Assembly: GCA_002338715.1 (NCBI GenBank)
Contig: DDIR01000075.1
Coordinates: 4,356-18,976, forward strand
Source of the DNA: Phycisphaerales bacterium UBA1845
GTDB taxonomy: Bacteria; Planctomycetota; Phycisphaerae; UBA1845
Length of the DNA stretch: 14,621 bases
Direction of reading: 5' to 3'
Shown: one piece after another, positions 1 to 6,919 of the stretch
Layout: each line of letters begins with the position of its first letter
Numbering within the stretch: position 1 is the first letter of the stretch
Notes under the pieces: generated by a model
Databases searched by the model: none
Told to the model about the DNA's origin: nothing
The model's input: only the letters and a program-made list of their open reading frames with translations
Program-made: the position numbers and the translations under genes

Positions 1-99
1 ATCGAGCCAATACGGTGCTCCATTGTCTGGATCGAAGTGAATCGCAAGCACATCGCGGAGTCGATCCTCGATTGCCTTGTCGTCGATGGACCTTGTCAT
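1..99 (-). CDS. 5' end of an unidentified protein (runs off the left edge)
   Basis: An ATG at 99-97 opens a frame that stays open to the window edge (33 codons, beginning MTRSIDDKAIED). It starts 4 bases after the stop of the alpha/beta hydrolase, with an AGGA about 11 bases upstream, so it is very likely the next gene of the same operon. The visible segment is acidic and soluble, with no signal peptide, and includes the stretch HFDPDNGAPYWLD. That stretch faintly recalls the N-termini of PaaK/LuxE-like acyl-activating enzymes, which would suit the neighbouring reductase and hydrolase, but this is a guess. Too little is visible to assign a function. Confidence 0.7.
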   Translation of the reverse strand, partial: MTRSIDDKAIEDRLRDVLAIHFDPDNGAPYWLD

Positions 100-103
100 A
101 CGG

Positions 104-802
104 CTACGATCCTAGCACCCGGTGATGTTTCAAAAACGCCAGAACTGTTGTTGCGACTGCCGTTTCGTGTCCGCGGAAGAAATGTTCGCTGGCCGGAAAT
201 TGGGTCCGCGTTTTAGGCTCGCGAATCGATTCAAACCAAGTCATCATCGCTGGCACGCTGCAAGTGAAGTCGTTGTCGCTATGGACCATAAGCAACGGTG
301 CCGGACAACTCGATAGTCCTTCGAAATCGTGCTGCGTCGGATTTGGAGAAATCAAGACAACGGCTTCGATGCAAGATTGTTGCAGATTTCTTGCAACCGC
401 CCAGCACCCGAAGCTGTATCCAATCAACACCAGAGGTAAATCGCACCATTGCCGTAGCGAGGCCAGTGCGGACCCGGCATCGTCGATCCAGTCGAATTCT
501 TCCTGAAACGTTCCATTCTTCCAGAATTCCGACATGGTCGAAGGCTTGTCGGTTGGACCACCTTCGCTCGCGCCAACCCCACCGTAGTTGAACGCCAGCG
601 TCACCGATCCTTGAGAGGCCAGGGCTTTCACGAGGGTGCTGACGACATTGTTAAGCATGTCGCCGCCGAGATAGGGATGCGGTCCTGCGATCAATGCAGC
701 GCAACGCGCATCGACCGCCGGATAAGCAAGTAAGCCTTCCAATTCACGCCCCTTGCCACTGATGCGAACTCTTTCTTCAGTAATCGTCGAATCGGTTAGC
801 AT
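104..802 (-). CDS. Alpha/beta hydrolase, COG2945-like
   Basis: This is a 232-residue cytoplasmic hydrolase of the alpha/beta fold, a serine hydrolase type acting on esters, thioesters or related bonds; the substrate cannot be read. The nucleophile elbow is GYSFG (Ser130). The acid residue lies in HSDNDF (Asp176 or Asp178) and the catalytic His207 is in SEHFF, giving a complete triad in the usual order. The segment PHPYLGGDMLNNVV (41-54) matches the oxyanion-loop signature of COG2945-type hydrolases. I chose the ATG at 802: it overlaps the upstream gene's stop by 7 bases (ATGCTAA) and has GGGGA just before it. A longer frame to 844 would run 49 bases into the upstream gene. It is translationally coupled to the SDR/SCP2 gene and probably shares its pathway. 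Length is normal for the family. Confidence 0.9.
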   Translation of the reverse strand: MLTDSTITEERVRISGKGRELEGLLAYPAVDARCAALIAGPHPYLGGDMLNNVVSTLVKALASQGSVTLAFNYGGVGASEGGPTDKPSTMSEFWKNGTFQEEFDWIDDAGSALASLRQWCDLPLVLIGYSFGCWAVARNLQQSCIEAVVLISPNPTQHDFEGLSSCPAPLLMVHSDNDFTCSVPAMMTWFESIREPKTRTQFPASEHFFRGHETAVATTVLAFLKHHRVLGS

Positions 803-2334
803 GCTTCCCCAGTGCAACTGACCGCCGCATCGTTCTCGCTGCACGTCACCGGGAATTGATTTAGGAACTCGGTGATGATGGGCACCATTTTCAATGCCCG
901 TTCGATATCGCCGAGCATCTCAGCTCTCCCAAGAAAGAACACCTCTTGCAAAGGTCTCTTGCAACTCACCACATCGACAAGATCGTCGTAGCTCAGGCGA
1001 TATTCAAACTGGGGGCGCGGTGATCCCACGCCGGTGTGGACGTCCAACAATTGACCTTTCTCGAAGCGGCAGACCCAGCATCCACTGACAGGGCCGGTGA
1101 TCGTGTACTTTACGATTGCGGTCAGTTCATCGACTTGCGAGATAATTGAACGAGGGACAGTCCGGGGCAGGAAATTCTCAAAGTACCATTTCGGATCAAA
1201 ATTACCGGCAGGGCGGCGGAGTTCGAATGTTTCCGCTGAAGTCCGGCACCAATTCGTGTCCTGGGCGTACTTGATGCACCGTGCGAACGACTCACGATCA
1301 ATCAATCGTCTTCCGGTCGGTATCTCTGCGGCACACCGTGACTCAAAAGTCAGTCCATGTCGAAAATAATCGCGACAGATGTTGCCCAGCGAATAGAACA
1401 AATCTTCGTAGTGGTTGGGGTCTTCGAGCGGCCAAGTGGCGTCACTGAATTGTCCACCCCCAATGTCGAAGTACGCCTCCAACCACGTTTTGACATCATG
1501 GTGGGTCGGTGGGTCGGGATTGGTCACATGATGCACCGTCGATTCGGAGGCGTTGTCCAATGCGATCTGCGCGATGTGCTGGGCTGCCCAATCAACGGGA
1601 ACGATATTGCAGGTGGCGTCACCGCGCCCAAGAATGCGTAGCGGGATCTGATGTCGGTTGACGCTATTCTTGGTGTCCATCGCGCGTGCCAGGATTTCAG
1701 TGGCTCGGGCCACGAGATACAACCCTTTCGTCGCGCTGGCTCGTCCCGTCGCGCTATGCCCGAACAGAATCGATGGGCGACAGATCGTTGCAATTCCGTA
1801 TTTGCATCCCCATTCCCAAACGAGTTTTTCGGCTTCCCACTTGGACCGCTCGTAGTCATTACGGAGACGTGGAACAGTCGAGGAGAATGCTTCTGGCTGG
1901 TGACCGATTCCATCGCCACAAACGTAGGCCGTGCTGACGTAGACAAACCGACGAACCCCAGTTGCCTTGGCCAGCGAAAGCATCGCTCGCGTACCGTTGA
2001 TATTTGTGTGCGCCGGTTCGCCCGAACCGTTGCCATGGAATGTCGTGTTGCCCGCGGCGTGCAGAATCAGGTCAACCTTGCTGAAGTTTTCATTAGCGAT
2101 TCCGTCCGGCAACGCTCCTTCAATTGGAACGACCCGTTGCTGCGACATCAGCGCCCTAAGATCCAGCCCGATCTCCGCGAGAAGTCGTTCGAGACGATCA
2201 CAACTTCGGAGCACTGGGGGCCGCAGCACGACATGGCAACGAACGCGCGGGTGTGCAAGAAGCTCCGCGAGCAGGTAGTGCCCGAGAAACCCGGTCACGC
2301 CTGTCAATAACACCTCGAGATACGCACCGGTCAT
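796..2334 (-). CDS. SDR / thioester-reductase-like protein with SCP2-like C-terminal domain
   Basis: This 512-residue protein has two parts. Residues 5-290 form an extended short-chain dehydrogenase of the NAD_binding_4 (male-sterility/thioester-reductase) type. They show the nucleotide-binding motif TGVTGFLG (11-18), Ser134 in YVSTAYVCG, the catalytic pair Tyr161-x3-Lys165, and CRPSILFG after it. Members of this family reduce acyl thioesters to aldehydes or alcohols, or act on nucleotide sugars and sterols. After a linker of about 100 residues, residues 400-495 resemble an SCP2 sterol/lipid-carrier domain (WVCRFEKGQLLDV, then FEYRLSYDDLVDVV, then LGRAEMLGDIERALKMVPI). A lipid-binding tail on a thioester reductase suggests a long-chain acyl or isoprenoid substrate; that is inference. 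The ATG overlaps the ArsS-like gene's stop as ATGA, and the 3' end overlaps the hydrolase start. No signal peptide is seen, so it is probably cytosolic or membrane-peripheral. Confidence 0.85.
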   Translation of the reverse strand: MTGAYLEVLLTGVTGFLGHYLLAELLAHPRVRCHVVLRPPVLRSCDRLERLLAEIGLDLRALMSQQRVVPIEGALPDGIANENFSKVDLILHAAGNTTFHGNGSGEPAHTNINGTRAMLSLAKATGVRRFVYVSTAYVCGDGIGHQPEAFSSTVPRLRNDYERSKWEAEKLVWEWGCKYGIATICRPSILFGHSATGRASATKGLYLVARATEILARAMDTKNSVNRHQIPLRILGRGDATCNIVPVDWAAQHIAQIALDNASESTVHHVTNPDPPTHHDVKTWLEAYFDIGGGQFSDATWPLEDPNHYEDLFYSLGNICRDYFRHGLTFESRCAAEIPTGRRLIDRESFARCIKYAQDTNWCRTSAETFELRRPAGNFDPKWYFENFLPRTVPRSIISQVDELTAIVKYTITGPVSGCWVCRFEKGQLLDVHTGVGSPRPQFEYRLSYDDLVDVVSCKRPLQEVFFLGRAEMLGDIERALKMVPIITEFLNQFPVTCSENDAAVSCTGEAC

Positions 2335-4562
2335 GCCTTCACACCATCCAATTTTTCACCGCAGCGTGTCACTGCCAATGCGCCATTGCAGGAAGAGCCC
2401 GCTCCAGATGCACATCCAAAACAATGACCGGCGACATTGATCAAGCGCGATTGCAGCAAAGAACTGTTCAGATCCCGAACGTGGGCTGGAAGGCCCGGCT
2501 TGAGCGCGATGTCCAATACTTGATTGAAATCGCAATCGTAAAGGCGGCCGTCGTAGCCGATTGAAAGCGTGCGCCGGCACATCAAACCGTCCAACGTATC
2601 AGGGTTAAACGTGCGGACCATTCGATTCATGTAGTCTGACCACTGTCCTTCACGCTTCAGGTAATGTTCAAAGCGATTGATGGGCATGTTGGTCATGGCC
2701 AAGAGGCGATCAAATACGATTTCATATCGACTGAGGAGCTCGCGTTTGAATCGCGATTCCAGCATTGGCTGCGTTTCTGGATATTCGGTTCCTTGAGGGT
2801 TGTAGACCAAATTCAACGTCAACCCTGTATCGGGTTTTCCATATCCTACTTCGTTTAGTTTCCGTAATGCGGCGATACTCTTGGCGAAGCTACCGAGTCC
2901 TCGTTGACGATCGGTGACGTCGGCTTCTTCGGATGGCAGCGACGCCGTCACGTGAATTCCGTGCTCGGCCAAAAACTCGGGAAGGTCTTCGTATCCAGGT
3001 TCGAAGAAGATGGTCAGATTGCAGCGGTCCACAACTTGGCACCCCAGACGGGATGCCTCGGAGGCCAAGTACCGAAAATGAGGATTCAATTCCGGCGCAC
3101 CGCCCGTAATGTCAAGCGTTTCTATACGAAGGTCTCGGACTGCGCGCAGGACCAGATCCACCGTTTCTCGGTTCATTTCTTCGGTCCGGTTGGGCCCCGC
3201 ATCAACATGACAATGCCCGCATGCTTGATTGCAGCGATGCCCCACGTTGACCATCAACGTCGATATCCCCAGTGCACGAAGTTCCTTGGGTTGGTGGTTG
3301 GTTGCATGACCGGTGAAACAACGCGCACCGATGTTTTCGATTGCCTGAGGCGGAATGACCGTTTCTCCGCGCCCTGCAATTCTCGGCGCAGATTCGTCAC
3401 GACAATTCGTTGACGTTTCCATCGCCGTCCTATGTGCGATTTCGTTACCGCCGAACAGCACCTCGAGCGCCGTCCAGAATTGCGTGCGCCATACTTCGCT
3501 CGCAGCCGCTGGGCCAATCTCAAGATCGTTCAGCCAGAATTGCGACCAGGCGCTTCGTCGCCAGGAGCAGTAGGCCGTCCTTGCTTCGTCACCCGCCGCC
3601 CCGGATTGTGGCTTCGGCAGACCGAAAGCCACATCGCCCTTGAGGAATTGGATTTCCGATTCGGGTCCGGCAACAAGACAATGTGAGATGGCGACACGCT
3701 GAGATGGAGCATGAAACGTGAACGACGCGGCAACCAATGCACCCGCCTGAATCAACGACACATCGGTTGGGAAGATGATTTGGGTGAAGCCGTCCGCCAA
3801 TTTCTTGATCAGGCGCGGGCGATCCATGATGGAGAAACCGCCACGGTCCGCGTAAACAGACTCGACTTGCCATTCATCGCTGGCGAGCACTCTGGCAACA
3901 ATGGCCGCTGCCTCGCCATCAACTTGCGCGGGTTCGGTTGTCCGAATCGCAACGGTCTTTTTTCGTGGTGACGTGGGGTCGGGGCCGTCGAAGAACGGGC
4001 TGCCCCATTTGCATTGACTGCATCCGCTACAAAAGTACAAGCGTTGCAGCGCCCAGTAGTAGCCGTCGCGCCATCGCTGACCGGCTTGGGTCTCACCGAT
4101 CTGAGTTCGCTCTTGCAGGAATCGATCCCACAATGCCTTCTTGTGTTCGATGATACGTCGGTTGGCGCGCTCCCCATCGGCGTCAGCCTGTGGTTTCGGC
4201 GCGGCCATCGGCCCACCGGGATGGCGAACCAGGGGGTTCACCTCGGCGCCAGCATGCATCGGATGTGCGTACAGTGTCCGGTCCTGCTCCCGATCAAACA
4301 GGCAGACCAACGCCACAACGGCTCCATCTTCGATTCGACCGCCGATCACCGGAAAAATCAGGCGAACAAGCGTATCACTCAAGTCCTTGTACACAATCGG
4401 CTGAGGCTCGACGTGCAGGCCTTGGCGGTCGAGCACGAAGCCCAAGGCCCGCATCGGCGCACTGGCGAGCACGACCGCAGTGATCTCCCGTGGATCTTCT
4501 CGCTTCATTCCGATCAGGGGAAGCGACCAGCGCACGGCATCGGGGTTGGCGCGGCGTATCAT
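2331..4562 (-). CDS. ArsS-type radical SAM protein with a duplicated N-terminal module
   Basis: The protein has 743 residues. Residues about 405-730 match the ArsS family (arsenosugar-biosynthesis radical SAM, usually about 320-360 residues). They show the cluster motif C444-x3-C448-x2-C451 in CNQACGHCHVDAGP, TGGAPELNPHFR (486-497), VDRCNLTIFFEPG (511-523), MCRRTLSIGYDGRLYDCDF (661-679), and the cysteine-rich tail HCFGCASGAGSSC (713-725) that probably binds an auxiliary cluster. ArsS is known to attach the 5'-deoxyadenosyl group of SAM to dimethylarsinous acid. No ArsM methyltransferase is in view, so the substrate here is open. Residues 1-375 are not part of canonical ArsS: they consist of two related modules (see the repeat entry), the first with CSGCSQC (178-184). 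The start at 4562 is supported by the ATGA overlap with the cytochrome gene and GAGGGA 6 bases upstream; extending to 4865 would read antisense-quality sequence through the cytochrome gene. Confidence 0.88.
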   Translation of the reverse strand: MIRRANPDAVRWSLPLIGMKREDPREITAVVLASAPMRALGFVLDRQGLHVEPQPIVYKDLSDTLVRLIFPVIGGRIEDGAVVALVCLFDREQDRTLYAHPMHAGAEVNPLVRHPGGPMAAPKPQADADGERANRRIIEHKKALWDRFLQERTQIGETQAGQRWRDGYYWALQRLYFCSGCSQCKWGSPFFDGPDPTSPRKKTVAIRTTEPAQVDGEAAAIVARVLASDEWQVESVYADRGGFSIMDRPRLIKKLADGFTQIIFPTDVSLIQAGALVAASFTFHAPSQRVAISHCLVAGPESEIQFLKGDVAFGLPKPQSGAAGDEARTAYCSWRRSAWSQFWLNDLEIGPAAASEVWRTQFWTALEVLFGGNEIAHRTAMETSTNCRDESAPRIAGRGETVIPPQAIENIGARCFTGHATNHQPKELRALGISTLMVNVGHRCNQACGHCHVDAGPNRTEEMNRETVDLVLRAVRDLRIETLDITGGAPELNPHFRYLASEASRLGCQVVDRCNLTIFFEPGYEDLPEFLAEHGIHVTASLPSEEADVTDRQRGLGSFAKSIAALRKLNEVGYGKPDTGLTLNLVYNPQGTEYPETQPMLESRFKRELLSRYEIVFDRLLAMTNMPINRFEHYLKREGQWSDYMNRMVRTFNPDTLDGLMCRRTLSIGYDGRLYDCDFNQVLDIALKPGLPAHVRDLNSSLLQSRLINVAGHCFGCASGAGSSCNGALAVTRCGEKLDGVKA
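3450..4481 (-). repeat. Gap-free internal protein duplication in the ArsS-like gene
   Basis: Residues about 28-177 and 222-371 align at a constant offset of 194 with no gap. Matching points include VLAS (31/225), DR-x-G (45/239), IFP (69/263), DGAVVAL against AGALVAA (80/274), His100/His294, AG (104/298), KPQ (123/317), Trp145/Trp339, Trp164-Arg165/Trp358-Arg359 and the AL of WAL/WTAL (171/365). The modules look mixed alpha/beta and soluble. The first module ends in CSGCSQC; the second ends in LFGGNEI instead and lacks the cysteines. I do not recognise the family. Divergence is high, so the duplication is old. Confidence 0.85.
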
Positions 4563-5206
4563 TGATGTCCCTCGGAAGCTTTTTGGGCGGCGTGCATATC
4601 CAGACTCTGCAGGTATGTGATGACAAGCCAGATTTGTTCGCGGGCCAACTTTTCTGAAAACGGCGGCATGGCGGTCGTCGTTTCGTCTGGATACTGAACT
4701 ACATCCCCAGCACCATCGCGGATGACGCGAAACCAACGGCGCGGGGCACCCCGGTGGAGCGTTGCAGCAAACCGGTTTCCCGCCGTCTTGAAGTCGTTGG
4801 CCGGATAATCGGGCAGTGCTGAAGGACCATGTCCACGCGCATCGTCTCCGTGACATCGAGCACAATGAACCTTATAGATCACGGCTCCGCGACTGACGGC
4901 CTGCGGGTTACGATACGCATCGTACGGGTTGCGCGTGCTGCTGATTTCGGCGTCGAGTTGGAGCACTTCGCTGGGCGAGAGGCCACGCTCTTCTGCCATC
5001 CAATTGGAGAACGCCTTCTTGCCATCAAGGTTCGTTTTGTTGGCGAACCGAAGATAAGATGTCTCGTCTTGCGGGTCGATCGCAATCTTCAGTGGTTGCG
5101 GACCTGCACAGCTGCCCAAGCCGATCATCAACGCGACCAGTCCAATTGCGCAGCGAACTCCCATCTTGTTCGCAGCACAAATAACGGCATCACTTTCCTG
5201 TTCCAT
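4559..5206 (-). CDS. Lipoprotein c-type cytochrome, monoheme
   Basis: This is a 215-residue exported electron carrier. A hydrophobic segment (16-32) ends in the lipobox LGSC with Cys33, so the protein is probably anchored in the outer or inner membrane facing the periplasm. The single heme site is CARCH (115-119) followed by GDDARGHGPSA. The likely distal ligand is Met180 in AMPPF, and a closing helix (188-201) completes a class I cytochrome c fold (about 104-203). Residues 40-103 precede the heme domain and are unassigned. The ATG at 5206 is chosen because AGGAAAG lies 8 bases upstream; Met15 (5164) would also keep the signal peptide but has no clear ribosome site. It is the first gene of the tight operon and overlaps the ArsS-like gene by 4 bases. 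Its partner may be an oxidoreductase of the operon or the respiratory chain. Confidence 0.88.
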   Translation of the reverse strand: MEQESDAVICAANKMGVRCAIGLVALMIGLGSCAGPQPLKIAIDPQDETSYLRFANKTNLDGKKAFSNWMAEERGLSPSEVLQLDAEISSTRNPYDAYRNPQAVSRGAVIYKVHCARCHGDDARGHGPSALPDYPANDFKTAGNRFAATLHRGAPRRWFRVIRDGAGDVVQYPDETTTAMPPFSEKLAREQIWLVITYLQSLDMHAAQKASEGHQ

Positions 5207-5221
5207 CTGTGCTTTCCTGTT
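5193..5221 (-). promoter_or_regulatory. Duplicated ribosome-binding segment at the cytochrome start
   Basis: On the minus strand, AACAGGAAAG occurs twice, at 5221-5212 and 5202-5193, either side of the chosen ATG (5206). The first copy is the likely Shine-Dalgarno. The second lies inside the gene and precedes an out-of-frame ATG. It may be a chance duplication. It supports 5206 as the start. Confidence 0.4.
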
Positions 5222-5458
5222 TCGGGGGACGATTTAACTTCAGGGTTTGCAGAAAGGGGCGCACACCATTCTGTACTTTCCTAATCGACAAGAGGGCTAT
5301 CAAAAGCTGGAGCCATCAACGGCACGTCGCAGCCGCGAGTGATAATCGAGGACTGGCGGTTTCGCGTCAATGCCGCATGGTGCGCTCAGAAAATCGACGG
5401 CTTTCAATGGCCATAAATGACTTCTTGATGGATTTCTTGTCATCAAACACTTTCTCGA

Positions 5459-6466
5459 TCAGTCGTCGTCCTCATCTTCCCACTTGTTACCGTGACAGGC
5501 GAAGCAGCTTGGGATCAGCTGCGTACCGGTCAAGTCTGCGCCATGGCATGCATCGCAATCACCAATTGGGGATTCCAGACCGGGACCGTGCCAGAACCCG
5601 TCTTCGTGTTTGGTGTGTGTTGGTGGATAGTCTGGGGGCGCGTCCCAGATGCTTCCGTGGCACGTCCAGCATGCGGGAGTTTGGTCTGTTCCAAACAAGT
5701 CGTGCGCGTGGCACGACGCGCAGTTGGCCTGGGGATCATCGCGCCCCGGTGCGTGAAGTCCCGTAATCGAACCACTGGAAAGCAAGTCGGTGTGCAGCGC
5801 CGACGCATTGTTCCAGAGTTCTCCGTGACACGACGTACACGAGGGCACAGTGCCCGCACCGGTTAGGTCGCTGCCGTGGCATGCGGTGCAATTGTTGAGC
5901 GGATCCGCCAATCCCGGTGCATGTAGGACGCCGGAAGCAAGTGCATCCACCGTGTGGGTGGGCGCTGGAGGAGCATCCTCTCCGTTGGTAGTCGCGTCGG
6001 TAGCACGCAGGAATGCAGACAAGTCTTCAAGTTCCTGTTCGGTAAGATCAAGCACAGTTCCACCGGGGTGCGTTGATGCGGAATCCCGGAGAGCAGCGTC
6101 CAATCCACTGATACTTGTTCCAAGGATCGACTGGGCCAATCCACCCGAACCGTCTGCGCCGTGGCAAGCCGCGCAATTGTTGTCGGCGTACGTTTTGGCC
6201 CCCGGGTTCATCCCTGATGTGTTTACATCGTCTGTCGTTCCAGAGGACAATTCTGCGTTATCGTCATCCAGCCCACTGTTGGTCGAAGGATCGTCTGCCA
6301 AGGATTCGGCGCCGTCGGTTCCGGTTGAATCGGATTCACTGTTTGTGGTGTCAGTAGGGGGCGTGTCGCTGCCGCCATCGTTTTGCGCTTCTATTGTGCA
6401 GCCGACGATGCTGACGAAGGATATCGCAAACAACATGGCAATGAACGGAGACCGTGAATAAGACAT
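5459..6466 (-). CDS. Seven-heme lipoprotein cytochrome c with three diheme repeats
   Basis: This is a 335-residue exported multiheme cytochrome. The signal segment (8-22) ends at the lipobox VGC (Cys23). Residues 28-85 form a low-complexity acidic Ser/Thr/Asp-rich linker. Residues 88-156 are a monoheme class I-like unit with C98AACH and the GxGG typical of small cytochromes. Then come three diheme repeats of 55-56 residues (see the repeat entry) with heme motifs at Cys193, Cys210, Cys249, Cys266, Cys304 and Cys321. Seven CxxCH motifs in total are visible. The tail is acidic (EDEDDD). The ATG at 6466 has AGGA 8 bases upstream. A role in periplasmic or outer-surface electron transfer is likely; the partner is unknown. 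The gene lies 252 bases upstream of the monoheme cytochrome on the same strand, so the two may share a function. The 252-base gap shows no convincing terminator. Confidence 0.9.
   Translation of the reverse strand: MSYSRSPFIAMLFAISFVSIVGCTIEAQNDGGSDTPPTDTTNSESDSTGTDGAESLADDPSTNSGLDDDNAELSSGTTDDVNTSGMNPGAKTYADNNCAACHGADGSGGLAQSILGTSISGLDAALRDSASTHPGGTVLDLTEQELEDLSAFLRATDATTNGEDAPPAPTHTVDALASGVLHAPGLADPLNNCTACHGSDLTGAGTVPSCTSCHGELWNNASALHTDLLSSGSITGLHAPGRDDPQANCASCHAHDLFGTDQTPACWTCHGSIWDAPPDYPPTHTKHEDGFWHGPGLESPIGDCDACHGADLTGTQLIPSCFACHGNKWEDEDDD
5480..5926 (-). repeat. Three diheme cytochrome repeats
   Basis: Residues 181-218, 237-274 and 292-329 share the pattern [LW]H-[AG]-PG, 9 residues, CxxCH, DL-x-G, about 10 residues, CxxCH, 3 residues, W. 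The His before PG (182, 238, 293) is always 11 residues ahead of the first heme cysteine, and the closing Trp is at 218, 274 and 329. The conserved extra His is a candidate distal heme ligand. The period is 56 then 55 residues. Confidence 0.85.
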
Positions 6467-6915
6467 TGGTTGTTCCTACCGCAATGGAAGACGACAATCG
6501 TGAACAAGCTGCAATCGGAATGCGTTCGCGCGGCAGATCCCTAGCCGCGTGGGTGTGCACCGCGTACGTCATTTAAGAACACGACAATATTCTCGCAACG
6601 AGTCAGTCTGGCGTATGGGCTGAACCCGACACCGCTAACGCGTCTCACAAAAGCCGCACCAAACGGTACATTATCGCGCATCCGGGCTCGGGATTGCGAG
6701 TTTGATTAGAATTCTCTAAGGAAGTCGGGGATCCTCGAAAACTAACGAAGAACCACACTTATTGACAGGGTCGCGATGGTTGTCGCCTTTGATGCCCTTG
6801 GCCGTTGCGGTATCATCCATCAAGCGATTTGCGAAAGCTTGCCTGTTTATGGGGAATGCCGGCGGAGGCGCACGCTTGATGGCTGCGTTTGTGCCGGCAG
6901 GTTTTCATTTAGCGA
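6467..6915. other. Divergent intergenic region
   Basis: These 449 bases separate the multiheme cytochrome (minus) from the membrane protein (plus), so promoters for both should lie here. I see no strong sigma-70 pair. There is an isolated TAGAAT at 6707-6712 and a TTGACA at 6762-6767 on the plus strand, neither with a good partner at 17 bases. A small plus-strand ORF (6776-6919) is listed separately. No RNA gene or repeat was recognised. Confidence 0.5.
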
Positions 6916-6919
6916 ATGA
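6776..6919 (+). CDS. Possible small upstream ORF (47 residues)
   Basis: An ATG preceded by AGGG at 5 bases opens a 47-codon frame (MVVAFDALGRCGII...) that ends in an ATGA overlap with the start of the large membrane protein gene. The layout would allow translational coupling. The composition (five Cys, a run of four Arg) does not look like a recognisable protein and could be random. It may be a leader ORF or nothing. Confidence 0.25.
   Translation: MVVAFDALGRCGIIHQAICESLPVYGECRRRRTLDGCVCAGRFSFSE

Noticed and set aside
1651..2310. 219-residue plus-strand ORF opposite the SDR-SCP2 gene
   Set aside because: It is an antisense shadow; the minus strand has clear SDR motifs here.
4014..4565. 183-residue plus-strand ORF opposite the ArsS-like gene
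   Set aside because: The minus strand carries the duplicated module with conserved alignment; the plus frame has no features.
4563..4865. N-terminal extension of the ArsS-like ORF by 101 residues
   Set aside because: It lies entirely within the cytochrome gene in another frame, is Cys/Arg-rich without family features, and the ATGA overlap with a good ribosome site marks 4562 as the start.
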